Below are positions 1 through 11,860 of a stretch of 64,000 nucleotides of DNA, piece after piece. This stretch comes from Cricetomys ansorgei (lineage: Eukaryota; Chordata; Mammalia; Rodentia; Nesomyidae), in assembly GCA_026225945.1 (NCBI GenBank), contig JAMJFZ010001074.1:4115001-4179000 (forward strand), in the 5' to 3' direction. Under the pieces are notes generated by a model, which worked only from the letters and a program-made list of their open reading frames with translations, searched no databases and was not told the DNA's origin. Position numbers and translations under genes: made by a program. The number at the start of each line of letters is the position of its first letter. Positions within the stretch are counted from its first letter, which is position 1.

Positions 1-1315
1 TTAGTAACAATATTAGATTGGCTGAAACAAACTTTACCCTAAACAGCAGTATGATATAATATAAAGGAAATAATAATTAGGCATAAGAATTTGCCATTTA
101 AAAAAAGACTGGCTTACACCAGGTTACAGTGAGGTCACTTAACAAGGAAACAAAAAGAATTCCCTTAAACAGATTTTTATAGAGATCATAAAAGCAAGTC
201 AGCTGCACAGGCTTTTAGGACTGAGAAAGCTTTCAGAGTTATACATTAAATCACCAAAGTTTAATTATGCGTTGCTCAAGGCTTGGGGACTCACCTAATC
301 TGGCTCAAATTATTTACAAAATGATATGATCTGTGTCCCCTTGGAAACCATGAGTTTGTCTTTGCCTTGTGAAATCTGTACAAATAAAAAAGAACCTTGA
401 TTGCTAGTCAGTAAGGGCTATAAGACCTTCCCAGCCAGGATCTCTGACTCAATCACCTTTTGCCTACTCCTTTTCTCCTTTCAGGACCTTACAGACTGCT
501 GGGCTGGTCCCTGGTGTGGCACATATTTGTTAGCTATATATTATGTTTGCTATATATTATCTAAGCTTCTTGATTATAGGGACTGATAAGCAAAACATCA
601 TGACTTCTAGGTACAGTAAACTTCTCCATTTCCTCAACATTGTCTTTTTTCTTATATGAATTTCTGGTTTATACTTTATGCTCATTTTATTGTCATGCCT
701 TTTCTCATAATTTTATAAAAGTTTTAATGCAATATAGTGACAAAATATTTTCTTAAATATTCTTCAAAATTCTGTTTTTATATCTTTTCACTAAAAGTTT
801 TAAACATTTTTTCCAGTTTACAATACTTTCAGTTATATCTAGTTATTATAACTTCATAGGCATATGCTAAGTGAGAAAATACTGTTCAAAATTACTCTTG
901 ACTCTGATGCATTTTATGGACTATACTTACATGTAAAATTGAATTATTCCACTTATATAAAATTATAGTATATGTGTATAAATAATATATAAATATATTG
1001 TCTCTAAACCCATGGACAAAATTTTGTATTAGTTTTAGATTTAAAAAAGCCACAGAAAACATTTATTCTGACGCTTAGAAATAAAAGGCTGCTTTCTGTT
1101 TTGTGATTTTGTTAAATGTCTTGGCCCCTTGTCAAGTCAAGAAAATCTTCTGAAATCATTTTCTGTAGTTAGCAGAAAGCTGACAATGTCCATTTATCTA
1201 AAAAAAAATGCTGTAACACAGAAAAACTCTTCAGTTATGAATTTTAGTGTTTAATGACATCCCTTTAATAGTTGAGGAGAAAAAAGAATGAAGAGGGATA
1301 AAAATCAGAGCCAGC
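1..1315. other. Anonymous AT-rich DNA
   Basis: No gene, clear SINE or LTR was recognised here. The longest open frame is about 61 codons (401-586) and looks like chance. The stretch 390-600 vaguely recalls an L2 3' end but is too weak to call. Confidence 0.5.
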
Positions 1316-2240
1316 TGTAGACGTTGATTCAGGGCAAAAGGCAGTTTATGCTTTGCTAATTCAATCCCAGGTCCTGCAGGGTTTCAGCCTCTTTACAATC
1401 TAATTCTCAAAGCTAAACCAATACCATTTCAGCCTCAAAGATTTATTGCTGACTGAGCCACTCTTGACTAACTCCTTCTGAACTCAGAGCTGTACTGAAC
1501 TGAACTGACTCTTCTAGTTGGCTGATTTAACTCACTGTTCTGGCTCAAATTCTTCTCCAAGTTCACTGTTTCAAACTGACCTTCTGAGCCAGCTGACTGT
1601 TTCTGACTGAATTCTTCTGACTCTGACTGACTTTGCTGACTCAAGCAAATTCTCTGACTGAACTGCTCTTCTCAGCTTCAAACTGACTTGCTGTTAGATG
1701 ACTCTTTCTTCAAAATTCACTCTTTCTATCTGACACTGACTTCTTTTGCTAAACTGCCTGTATGCCTTATCTAACTGCTCTTCTAAATGAGTGCAGGTCT
1801 CTGAGCTGAGAGTCTGCTTTTATATTCATGATAGTTGGGTGTGTCCTTACTCCAACTCACTCTGTTGATTTGTCTGATTTGTCATTTTGCCTGTTCTTCA
1901 TTCTGATTCATCTCAGATGTCAGCCTGCCAAGTCTTCACTATGATTCATGCTAAGATTTGGGATTGAAGATGTGTACTCTGTACTTTGCCTTTGAATTTC
2001 CACTTCTCAGTTGACTAACATGCTCTGACTTAATCTCCTTCCATTCACTCAATCTCTACTGCTTTTTTTTTTTTTTTAACTCTGAACTGAAAGCCATGAC
2101 CTATTTCTGAACTGACTGCTTCCTTTTATATCCAGAGGTCTGGGATTACAGGTGTGTGCCACTATTACCTTCTGAGTTGTACTATTTAAAGGTGTGTGCT
2201 ACATTCCATCCAGATCACACAGACCTTGAATGTGATCCTT
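1316..2240 (-). mobile_element. ERV LTR, family A, copy 1
   Basis: This is a near-complete LTR read on the minus strand. Its 3' end lies at 1316 (TGTAGACG on plus = CGTCTACA on minus), followed by TAAA-type sequence and the block matching the other family A copies (TTTACAATCTA, ACTGCTGACTGAGCC-like). The middle (about 1480-1800) is a degenerate CTGACT-rich tract. The U3 end (about 2130-2215) holds two reversed B1-head pieces (GGGATTACAGGTGTGTGCC and TTTAAAGGTGTGTGCTAC). It aligns by eye with 29831-30638 and 58194-59196. The 5' end is diverged or truncated near 2240. No open frame is expected or seen. Family name unknown; the class II (ERVK-like) assignment rests on the primer-binding site seen in the 3515 copy. 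Confidence 0.8.
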
Positions 2241-2283
2241 TCCCAAATCAGCCATGTTGCAGAATTAAAAGATTACGTATTGC

Positions 2284-2470
2284 TCAATAGCCAGCAAGAA
2301 GGCCCTGAGAGTAAAAGTACTTGCTTTGCAAGCCTATTTACTCAAATTTGATTATCAGAGTCTATGGTAGAAGGAAACACTGACTCCCTGTAGTTGTGCT
2401 CTGACATCTAGATTCACACCTGACCTCCTACATATGCACCATACACAGATACACACAACAACAATGAAGA
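2284..2470 (+). mobile_element. B3/B2-type SINE
   Basis: The tRNA-derived head (AAAAGTACTTGCTTTGCAAGC) is followed by the typical B3 body (ACTGACTCCCTGTAGTTGTG, CTCTGACATCTAGATTCACA) and an ACACACAACAACAA tail. It sits directly next to the family A LTR and is moderately diverged. Confidence 0.75.
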
Positions 2471-2830
2471 GAGTCCTTGATCTTAGATGAAGTCATGCTT
2501 TCATTCTTGTTTGCAGAGGTGAGTTCTGGCCAGGAGTAAATAGGGCTAAATAGAACTGGCCGATTTTAAATTGCAGCTGGCCTACATGATACTGATATAT
2601 CCTAGAAATAAAACAAAAACAAAAGCAAAACAGTTAGACTTATCAGTAAATATTCATTTTAAATTATCAAGATTACTTTAAAATTCAACAAACCCAAGAA
2701 ATCCACCAAAGTTTGAAGTGTCACAAAACAAAATATGTTAATAATGTAGTAGAAATTGTAATTTTTCTATTTTTTCCATAGATATATGGTGTTAAAATGT
2801 TGTTACTATATTTTGTTTGGTGTATGTTTA

Positions 2831-2855
2831 TGTGTGTGTGTGTGTGTGTGTGTGT
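2831..2855. repeat. (TG)n microsatellite
   Basis: About twelve TG units, followed by interrupted TG/TTTG sequence. Simple repeat with no other feature attached. Confidence 0.95.
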
Positions 2856-2985
2856 TTGTGTGCGTTTGTTTATATGCATATATATCTGTAAGGAATATTT
2901 AAGTAAAGAGTGATAATGAAATTAAGAATTGTAAACCAGGTCAGGTGTGTTATAGAGGAATCAGCTTAACTACTCAAGGGTAGAA

Positions 2986-3095
2986 AGAATGTTGGTATAT
3001 ACCTTTAATCCTAGTATTCTAAAGGCAATAGTGGTCTATATTTTTAATCCCCAAGACAGAAGCAGAGTTTGGAAGCAGATCTCAGAGGCAGAAAA
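2986..3095 (+). mobile_element. B1-like tandem heads, possible family A U3 piece
   Basis: Two successive B1-head-like stretches are visible (ACCTTTAATCCTAGTATTCT and TTTTTAATCCCCAAGACAGA), followed by B1-like AGCAGATCTCAGAGGCAG. The preceding GTAGAAAGAATGTT also precedes the B1 heads in the family A copy at 41988. This may therefore be a U3 fragment of the same LTR as 3515-3713, but a degraded B1 alone would also explain it. Confidence 0.5.
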
Positions 3096-3139
3096 TACTA
3101 ACCCCACAAAAAAAAGCACCAAAAATATGCAGTCCATTT

Positions 3140-3345
3140 GCTGTTGGCCAAATCTACTGAGCATGGTACTTCCCAAGAGTGTGGTTGATATACCCAATGA
3201 AATTTCATTGGAGAAAACTGATTTTATTTTTACTCATAGATATCAGTAACAAATAGCTTCTTAGTTAGGAATGGGACTTTCTGTATACTTCCTTTTCTCT
3301 GTAATGAGATTTTGTCTTATTTGAATTTAGGGCACATGAGGGATT
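3140..3345 (+). mobile_element. RMER1-like rodent repeat, part 1
   Basis: Matches from memory a common rodent interspersed repeat, with GAGTGTGGTTGATATACCC, an ATTTCATTGGAGAAAACT stretch and AATAGCTTCTTAGTTAGG in the expected order. A later part of the same type of repeat resumes at 3840, beyond a family A LTR fragment. The name RMER1 is uncertain. Confidence 0.55.
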
Positions 3346-3514
3346 GTGGATGAAGAGACATGTAACACTTAAGGCCTTTGACAAGCCAGATGGACACTTA
3401 CTAATATAGAAGCTTCAGAAACTATATACATTTATGAACAGAATTTAATGGAACGTAAATGGAGTTGCCATATAAGAGGGAAAACAATGCCTCTTCCAGA
3501 CATCTTATTACCAC

Positions 3515-3734
3515 CTGGGAGGGGGCTCAGTCAGCAGTAAATCTTGGAGGCTTAAACTTTTTAGATTGTATGGAAGCTGAGGCTGAAGCCTTCCAGTTCT
3601 AGGCTTAAGATTGGATTATGTGGAAGCTGAAATGCTTCAGGACTCCAGGTCTAGCATCAGGGATTGAAAGAGCCAAAGAATAAACTGCCTTTTTTCCTGA
3701 ATCTACATATACATCTGGCACCCAGCGTGATTGG
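3515..3734 (+). mobile_element. ERV LTR, family A, 3' part with PBS
   Basis: This is the 3' part of an LTR: GGCTCAGTCAGCAGTAAATC, GAGGCTGAAGCCTTCCAG, an AATAAA polyadenylation signal at 3679-3684 and a CA end at 3712-3713. After a two-base spacer, 3716-3733 reads TGGCACCCAGCGTGATTG. That matches 12 of the first 14 bases of the lysine-tRNA(1,2) primer-binding site used by betaretrovirus-type elements. The reverse complement matches the start of copies 1316-2240 and 29831-30638. It is truncated at its 5' side. Confidence 0.75.
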
Positions 3735-3839
3735 TAAAAGGCAAAGAAAAATAGATTCCAGCTACATATTTACATCATTCTCATAACTTCCTCTTTAATT
3801 CCTCCTAGCACAACCTATTAATTTTGTTTCATATTGTTC

Positions 3840-4130
3840 ATAATTTATGTGTCTAGGACTAACCACTTGAGATTGAATAACTATGATAATTTGCCCCTCA
3901 GGCAACTGTTTTTCTCTGTTAATATCCATTGGCCTCCTATAATTCTTCATTTTGAGATGGGCCTATGTACAATTTCTCCTTTACCCATTGGCATGTCAAC
4001 TGGTATCATCATTATGCTGGTCTTGTTCAGACAACTATACTACTGAGAGTACATGGATACAATTTTCATGTCCAGGGGACACAATCTAATCAAAAGTATC
4101 CTGCTATTGAAATTCCAGTGAAATATGAAA
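3840..4130 (+). mobile_element. RMER1-like rodent repeat, part 2
   Basis: Contains CATGTCAACTGGTATCATCA, TATGCTGGTCTTGTTCAGAC and a CATGTCCAGGGGACACAATC-like block in the order of the remembered consensus. The two overlapping open frames here (70 and 62 codons) are chance frames within the repeat. Confidence 0.55.
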
Positions 4131-5151
4131 AGTTTCACTCTAGGAAATTGTAAAGTATCCTTAGAATATAGGCATACACATTTTATAATCATGTGTGTCT
4201 GCTTATTTTCAGTTTTTATTTAACTCAAGATACTGATCTAAAATGCTAGTAGGACTTGATTTTGGAAGTGATTCTAATATCCATGAGTAATGAAAATGTG
4301 GAAATATTTGATATAATATTTCTTGAGCAGAATCGATGTTTAGGATTCCTCTTTAGCAACAAAATGTTAGTGCATGACTTTGATGAGAGTTCTGTCTCTA
4401 AGCCCCACCACAGTTGTTTATATATCCCACTATAAATCCAAATGATGGAGAATGCAAAAGGCATTCCTACCAAAAGAGAAGATGGTAGTATGATTCTCTC
4501 ACAGTTATTTGCAAAAACCAATAGTAAGAAAATGGCCCCTTCCATACAGAACATACAAGAACCCCTTGATGTCAGTGATTAAATTGCTTTATGTTTCTTT
4601 GAAGTGATCTTTAAAACTATTAGACCTGTAGACATTTAACCTGATATTTCACAAATATAAAATAACATTTACATTCTAGAATTGAAACAGCTAAAGCAAT
4701 TACAGAATGTTAATTCATTTCTTATGCTATCCTCTGTGAGATTAATGTTAAAAGCATTGCATGCATATTTCTGAATTCATAATATATGTATGTGGAAACA
4801 TGTATTTTTCAGATCCAAACCAGGAGAAATTCTTTTCATATAATTGAATTTAGATAGGGAGAATATATTAAATCACAGTATCAAAAATTGTTAAATTAAT
4901 TAATATGTTAATTCTAAACAATGTCTATCTCTTTAATAAAAATAGTGACTTAGAATAGTAAATATAATTTATAATTAAATTGATACTTGTCTCATCATAA
5001 ATAATCTTTACACATATAAGACATAACTCTTTGTTTTCTCATTATATAATTAGATGAGATATCAGAAGTGGATCTTAGAAGAAGGTTAGAGTCTCATAAC
5101 TTCCCCAAAAGGCAAATTTGTTAAGAGTTTAGATCAAATTGTTTTGATTAC
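4131..5151. other. Anonymous AT-rich DNA
   Basis: No repeat or gene recognised. A 102-codon minus frame (4246-4554) has no visible motif and no supporting context. Confidence 0.45.
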
Positions 5152-5165
5152 AATGTTAAGACTTA

Positions 5166-5320
5166 GCCAGGTGTTTTTGGCACATGCTTTAATCCCAGCA
5201 CTTGAGAGGCAGAGGCAGGTAGATATCTCTGTAAGTTCAAGGCCAGCCTGGTCTACAGAATGAGTTCTAGTACAGCCAGAATTACAACAGAAAAACTCTG
5301 TCTCAAAAAACCAAAATGGA
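5166..5320 (+). mobile_element. B1 SINE with target duplication
   Basis: Full-length B1, 7SL-derived: GCCAGG start, TTTAATCCCAGCACTTGAGA, AGGCCAGCCTGGTCTACAGA and CTCTGTCTCAAAAAACC. It is flanked by AATGTTAAGACTTAG (5152-5166) and AATGTAAAGACTTAG (5321-5335), a 14/15 match, so the L1-mediated insertion event is still readable. Confidence 0.95.
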
Positions 5321-5335
5321 AATGTAAAGACTTAG

Positions 5336-6299
5336 ATGAGCAAGTTCATTGTCCTCAGTAGTCCCTTATAAAATGAGATCAAGTTTCAAGTGAAAATAGA
5401 AATTAATGAACAACATAAATGAAGGGGAACAAAACAAGAAAAACTCACAATAATGAAAATAGGCTACAATACTTATCACTGCAACTCAGCATATCCTATG
5501 TCTAAAAAAAAAAAGGGGAGAGAATGAAAGAAAACAAGGAAAATGTCTACTGTTTTCATGACCATTCACATCTGTCCTGTGCTTCAGGATGCTTGATACT
5601 AAGGATATGATGACTAAACGTGAACAAAGAAGCAAAATAAAAATCAGCAAAATAGGAAAACAACTACTCTCCTGACTTCATGCTGCTTTAGGGGTTCAGT
5701 GTCTTTATTTTTTGTTGATGATTTCTAAAATTTTATGAGAATATCAGTGTTTTAAGTGATGTGAGCTCTCATTAAAAAAATAGTTTGAAATGTAGCTGTT
5801 AAGTCTGTATTATTAATTATCTTTGCATATTCAAATCATATGAATTTGTGTGTTTGTTTACAAAAATATTTTCGTATTAGAAATTACATGACTACCCTAC
5901 ATTTTCATGAAATATATTAATAATTTGTCATTATGATTATATTAATTTATAGTGTACTATTATTAATAATACTATATTAGTAATTTATAAATATAATTGC
6001 ATTATAATTAATAAATATATTAACACTGTCCTCTACTAATAACATCTTCCATGTCCATTTGTAACATAGCATTGCTTTTGTTCTTCATGGATTGCGTTTT
6101 TTTGGTTTTTTTTTTTTCTGTGTTTCCTTGCATCTTGGGTGCTACTGAGGATAGCTTTAACCAAGAAAACCTACCTAGTGCAATGTTGAGATCTAGGGCC
6201 TATGTCACATCAAGTCCAGGAACTTACAGTCTATTTGTCTTGGAACTCTGAGGTTAAAAATTAGGAAAAGAATTTCAGTCAAATCTCAAGAATTAGCCA
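5336..6299. other. Anonymous DNA with AT-rich stretch
   Basis: No gene. The part at about 5880-6040 is very AT-rich with small inverted repeats. The frame at 6051-6251 is short and T-rich. Confidence 0.45.
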
Positions 6300-6530
6300 A
6301 GTAGAAGAAATAAAAGCATCCAGCTTAATTGTGGCATTAACCAAAAGACATGTGGTTGGGTTCACTTTCCTCATGGGGCTAAACCATTCCCAGCTGAACG
6401 CAGTCATACAAATGAACCAAGAAAACCAACACAGAATGAACCCACCCACAGAGATGTCTAAAACAGTTATTTTATATCACTAAGATTTGAAATGGTTTTC
6501 TAACACAACAAAAGATAACTATCACATTTC
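6300..6530 (+). mobile_element. Possible ancient MLT-type LTR end
   Basis: The segment TTTATATCACTAAGATTTGA ... AACACAACAAAAGATAACTA resembles the 3' terminus of old mammalian MaLR/MLT LTRs (CACTAAG ... GATAACTAATAC). It is heavily decayed. Confidence 0.35.
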
Positions 6531-8385
6531 CTTACTCTTACCAGATCATATAATAGGGTATGAGAAATTAACGTGGTTAAAAATCAATTCAGAATTTATT
6601 GATTTTGAAAATGACACCATAAACATATAACTCTACTGAGATGCACAGTAACAAAAGTGAGAAGAAGCTATCCATCAGCTAAATGGAATGTGAACACTTT
6701 TATTACTTGCTGAAAAATATCTATTTAGTCAGTATTTTTTATGAATAAAACATATATTAAAGTATACCATTATCTCATACTATTGTGGAGGATGTCTACA
6801 AAGTAAAAGCTAAATGCAGGGTGAAAGCAATTACTCTGTAAGAGGAGATATTTCAAAATCTCCCCAATTAAGGAAATGGAGGACACTTAGAAGAAGTCAA
6901 GATTGCATCATTATGTATCAGATTAATTCTCTCGTTCTTTGACAGATGGGATGGAGCCACTTAAATTAAGGTGTAAGAATTCTCATTATTGACAGAATTT
7001 TAATACTACATTTTTATGATTCCAGGTCTTTATGTTTCACCACTTTAAATTTTGATGCCTACTCTTTACGTGTTTTCAATGCATCAAAGGACCTTTGAAT
7101 ATTTAATTGATGTTTGATAGATTTATTTATGTATTTATTTATTCATTCATTTGGTTTCTAGAACAAGTGTCTCTTCTGTGGATATTAAAACTATTGAATG
7201 ACTTTCACTTTCAATTTTCCAAACATTTTGAGGTTTCCTCCAAAGAGCGGCCCATTAGCAGGAAAGGAACTTGAAGATGTGGATGCAATCTCATTTGTTG
7301 CAATACATACAGCACCAGCAGTTTAGTTATTTACTAAATACTGGCTTGATGAATAATCAGAGAATATTGGTAAAATATAAATATTTATAACCCGGATACA
7401 TTCAACCCGTATGACTTTGAACGGAACTGCTCTTTCCCTCCCCATGTCTTACACAGATCATAGAAGAAAATGTTGATTATAAATTTTTCCGAGGCAAAGT
7501 GAATTGAATTACATGATTGCTTTTGGAAAAATAAAACACTGTGGGGAAAACTGTTTGTAAAATATATGTTACCTTTGGACCATCAAAACCCTCATACAGG
7601 AAGACAGTAATCATTTGAGGAAAATTTTGATTTAGAGGCAGAAAGTTACTTTTAAGTGGTGACATTTAGAACACAGCAGAAAATTCTCTCCAAACGTCTG
7701 GCTAGATGAAAGGGAAGCTGTATTTTGCTCGCCTGTGGTAGTGGCAATGTCAGGCCTTGCTGGCTGGCTGAGGATTACTGAGCCTTTGTTCCCTTTCCAT
7801 GGTCCACATGTCTAACTCCATTGCCTCTGGGCAAAGACAGAAGTCAGTGGCATCTTGAATAAAAAGAAAGAGAGTCTTTCTGGGCACATTACCTTCCTGG
7901 ACCATTTCTCCTGTCCTTTCACTTTGAAAATCTGTTCCCCTCTGGATAGGTTTTAAAATATTTTCTTCCAGAACATATTGATTTACAAAAGTAGTTTGTG
8001 GTTTCTTTGTAGAGAATGCACTTAGTACTAATAGCATACATGTTCCTTGCCCCTGACTCCACAGAAAGAGGCTTTTCCAGAAATGAGATAGGAAAAAAAT
8101 ATATTTTTAGAGGTTATATTTCTTTCCTTGTGTATTTGTTTTGGGCTTGAAGGCCTACTACTTTTTAATATGTGTTATTAAAATAATGAACTTGAAATAA
8201 AGAAAAATAAAATAAATCAAAATCAAGGTAGCAGAAATGAACTTGAATAAGTATAAAATGCATGCAAAGTATTTTCTAAATTTGAGTATAAGAGAAATGA
8301 AATAGACATTCAAAATTTTTAGACTGACATATAAATTTCATTCATTTAGGATATAGCAGATTATTAAAAATACCAACTCAGTTTT
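6531..8385. other. Anonymous DNA
   Basis: No repeat family or gene recognised apart from a short ATTT repeat at 7130-7152. Minus frames of 62 and 95 codons (7477-7665, 7750-8037) lack motifs. The part at 7660-8040 is somewhat richer in GC than its surroundings. Confidence 0.4.
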
Positions 8386-8502
8386 ATTGGTTTGATTTGA
8401 GACAGGGTCTCATATAGCTCAGGCTAGCCTTGAACTCACTATGCAGCCAAGGTTGACACTGTATTTCAGATCCTCCTGCTTCTACTTCCAGCATCACCGA
8501 CC
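8386..8502 (-). mobile_element. B1 SINE, old
   Basis: Reverse-strand B1: GAGACAGGGTCTCATATAGC, CAGGCTAGCCTTGAACTCAC and CCTCCTGCTTCTACTTCCAG. It is diverged and lacks the distal head. Confidence 0.85.
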
Positions 8503-10019
8503 TTTATTACCCTGTTTTATATTTACGTTTAGTAGTATATAGCATTTACATATTAGATAGTAGAGAAGAATGAGTTCCATTGTTACACACAATTAACTGG
8601 TATCTAGATGTAGCAGTTTTCATCAAAAGCTTTAGTGCTAGTAACTCAAACCTTCTACAACTCAAAGAAACTTGGAAAAACAGTTTTCTGGAACAATGCT
8701 TCCCTGGACATCAGGATAAGGCCACACATAATCACACACGATGTACCTCTTAGCAAACCTGTCGGCTTCAAAGCTAAGGGATAATTACAGTTGCTCTTGC
8801 TCTGTTTTCCTCAGTGAGTCTTTTCTAGAGTGATTAGGTCCACATGGCAGATTGGCTTTCCCCAGGCAGGGGAGGATAGCAGAGGGAAAAAGGTGCAAGC
8901 CAGATAATAAGGCTGTCTGTAATATGTACAGCATGCCAGCACTGAAATGTTTCAGGGAAGGAAAAAAAATGTATCATAATGGCAACTGTCTGTAAGTTTG
9001 AGAATAGTCCAAACATGAAATGCAACAAAACAAAGAAATAGAATTACTAAAGCTTGTTATCGTTTGAGACCTTAAAAAAGAAATCAATGGGACTTAGGAG
9101 TTTTAAAGTATCATCTAAATTGTAGACTGAATATGCCAATAAAATTCTCATCTGAATGTTTCTTATCCCCAAATGCTGAATGTGTGAGCAGATGTTTGTT
9201 ACCCCTCCTTCAAAATATGGTTGTGCTCTTAAACATTTGTAGCAGCTTGAAGGATATATAGGGATTAAGATTAATCCAAGACTTCCTCTTGTCACTGAGC
9301 AGAAAAACAGCTGAACAGCTCGTACATTGACTGACTGTAAAGTATGAACTCCACTTCCAATGTATTGGAATCAAGTAAAATGACTCAAGTTTAGACAGGT
9401 TGAATGATAGTCCTTAGAGAAGCAAATCAACAAAGCTAAATTTAAGATTTTGTTTTTGTTTGTTTGTTTGTTTTTAATTTGTTCTTTTTTTAGACAGTCT
9501 CTCATTTTCTAAACTGTCTTTGATGTGAAGAAAAGAAATTGTTAGAATTACTAAGGAATTAAAGGTTGCTTGAAATAGATCATTGGCAGACCAAATGTAG
9601 CTACCATCAAAGTGCAACTTGGAGAACTGATGAACTTCAATACTGTTACAGGAATATAAGTGAGGGGTGAATTTTGAAATAAGGAATGACTCAAATACAG
9701 CTCCATTAACAGAAGCCATCATAACATGGGGAACAATTTTGTTGTGTTATAAATGTCACCATTTAAATTTAATTTTCTGGTTTTAAATAACAGTTCTGTG
9801 CCAATGATCACTGTCCTCCTGGGTTAAGATTTTGATAAATCCAAAGGTAACATGCTTTGAAAAGTTTTCTCCCTAGTGTTTCATTTTTCCCAAGCAATTC
9901 AATTTACTTTGCCTTGGAAAACTTACAGTCAACATTTTTTTGTTATGGTCATAAAAGCCAGAAACCTGAAGCGTGCACTGCATAATCTGTAAGCAACTTT
10001 TCTGGATGGAGATTGTTCT
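8503..10019. other. Anonymous DNA
   Basis: No gene or interspersed repeat recognised. A TTTG simple repeat lies at 9448-9476. Minus frames of 64-82 codons at 8834-9722 show no motif. Confidence 0.4.
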
Positions 10020-10445
10020 TTTCAAGTAGCTCAGCTATTTGCTGCTTCTTCCAGATAGCTCAACTCTCCTTGCTTCTTCCAGCTCAACTGTCTCTGCTTT
10101 TTCCAGGAAAATTAGCTTATCTAAGAGTTTTCTAGATCACTTGGCTTGTCTGAGTGTTTCTCAGCAGTTCTTACAGCTTCTGTATTCTTGGGAGTGGAAG
10201 GGCATCGTGAGTCTTGTTAGGTTCAGGTACTTCCTGAATCTATTTTCAGCTGTTTACTTTCCTAGCTTAAATGTCTTTCTTGCATTATGGCCTGTTTTAT
10301 TTCTCCTTCAAGTATCCTGTTGATTAACCTCTCTTTTAACATACTGTCTTAAAATATCTTGTTGTTTCACTACCATCATTTAATATCCTTTGTTTTAAAA
10401 TGTTTCCCTCTAAAATAAAAGGTTGTAGTATTAAAAAAAACAAAA
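10020..10445 (+). mobile_element. Unidentified retroposed sequence with poly(A) end
   Basis: Three consecutive units of 24-28 bases (10028-10106), each ending TTCTTCCAG or TTTTTCCAG, lie at the left. At the right an AATAAA signal (10414-10419) is followed 14 bases later by an A-run (10433-10440). The arrangement looks like the 3' end of a reverse-transcribed RNA, but I do not recognise its source and see no target duplication. Confidence 0.4.
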
Positions 10446-11382
10446 TTGCTACACAGCAGCAGCAACAACAACGACACACACATATAGACACACACACACA
10501 TTAGAAGAATATTTGATTACTTTGAGCCATAGAGAAGGCAGACAGAAAGGAGTCTGCTTCTGATAGATGTAAATGTACGAGGCAGACATAATTGAAATAG
10601 AGAGACTAGCAGCAGATCTCCCTTCTGTCTCCACAAAGAACCCCACTCCAGTAGCACTTTGATCTTATTCCTATGATGTCTATTTGAGACTTCTGATCTT
10701 TTGAACTATAGAGCAATATAACTTTACTCTTTTATGCCATGACGTTGGAGTAATCTGTTAAAGCAGAAATAAAGTAATTAGGGTAGGAACAGAAATAGCT
10801 AATAACACAGAAATAATCAGTTCACATTGAGGTAATGCCATAAAACACATTGAGATCAAGTAGACACTGAGAAAGTGGTTGCAGGTGCTTAGGAAATGTT
10901 AAGAAAATCCAGTAGTTGATAAAATGGTGATTATATTATGCAACGGTGACCTATTCTATAAAATTATCCTTGAGGTATAGTGAAAAATAGAACTTGTACC
11001 TAATGAGACATGAAGATATTTCTAATTAAATGTTTAATGTCTGTTCTGTGCTTGTTAACTAAGACAATACAAAACGAGACAAAACAAATCCAGGAATGTA
11101 TATTTACGAATATTAGAAACAAGAAAGAGAACCCAAATTTCATCCTTAAATGGTTAAAAAGGTGTGATTTATTTCTTAACAAATCAATAATGCATACATT
11201 ACAGCCTTGTGTTAGCAAAAAGACATGTCAAGTTAAAACTCTGAACATACTAGTATTGTTAATACTGCTTGAAATATTAAAGACATATTGAAGACAATAA
11301 GTAGGATTATTGAGATTAAGGATTCAGAGAAGGCTGGTGTGTTTCAAGAGTCTGCAAATAAAATTTAATAGATAGGCATGTA
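10446..11382. other. Anonymous DNA with CAG/CAA and CA-rich start
   Basis: Positions 10453-10502 are CAG/CAA then CACA rich. The rest shows no gene or repeat. Overlapping plus and minus frames at 11000-11291 are chance frames. Confidence 0.4.
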
Positions 11383-11560
11383 GGGACAGTGAGAAGGGTC
11401 AGCAGGTAAAATTGTTTGTATCCAGGTAGAAGGAAAGAATTGATCCACACATTTATGCTTTTGTTTCACAAGTGCACTGCAGCACAAGCGCATCTGCTTT
11501 CTCATACAAACATCCATACACAAATATATTTATAAAAATATTAAAATTCTTTTAAAAACA
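11383..11560 (+). mobile_element. Degraded B3-type SINE
   Basis: GAAGGGTCAGCAGGTAAAAT and GTATCCAGGTAGAAGGAAAG correspond to the B3 head and body. The tail is CATACACAAATATATTTATA. Strongly diverged. Confidence 0.6.
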
Positions 11561-11819
11561 AGCTTGTGTAAATGTTTTATGTGTTAATCCATGGTGTGTT
11601 ATGTAAAGGGTTTTTTGGTGGGGATGAGAGTACCATTACAATCTGGACGTTGAATCAAACATTCTGTTTCCCATAAGGTGAATTCCAATGGACAGTTAGC
11701 TCACTTTGATTAGCACACTTGCTTCACACTTGAACTAAGGCTCTTCCTGGGTTTGTACTAAGCCTTCATTCTGTGGGTTTTAAATTTAAGAAGCACCCAC
11801 ATAAATGAATTCTACCCTC

Positions 11820-11860
11820 TCCCCCACACACACATGCACACAGACACACATACACCTTCC
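11820..11860. repeat. CA-rich simple sequence
   Basis: Interrupted CACACA with CATGCACA and CAGACACA variants. Confidence 0.8.

Noticed and set aside
390..600. L2 3' end
   Set aside because: Only scattered words match and the order of blocks is wrong for L2.
1480..1800. CTGACT-rich tract as a CRISPR-like or satellite array
   Set aside because: No constant repeat and spacer structure. The tract is the middle of an LTR and recurs in other copies of that LTR.
5930..6020. AT-rich inverted repeats
   Set aside because: Expected from TA/AT composition; arms are short and imperfect.
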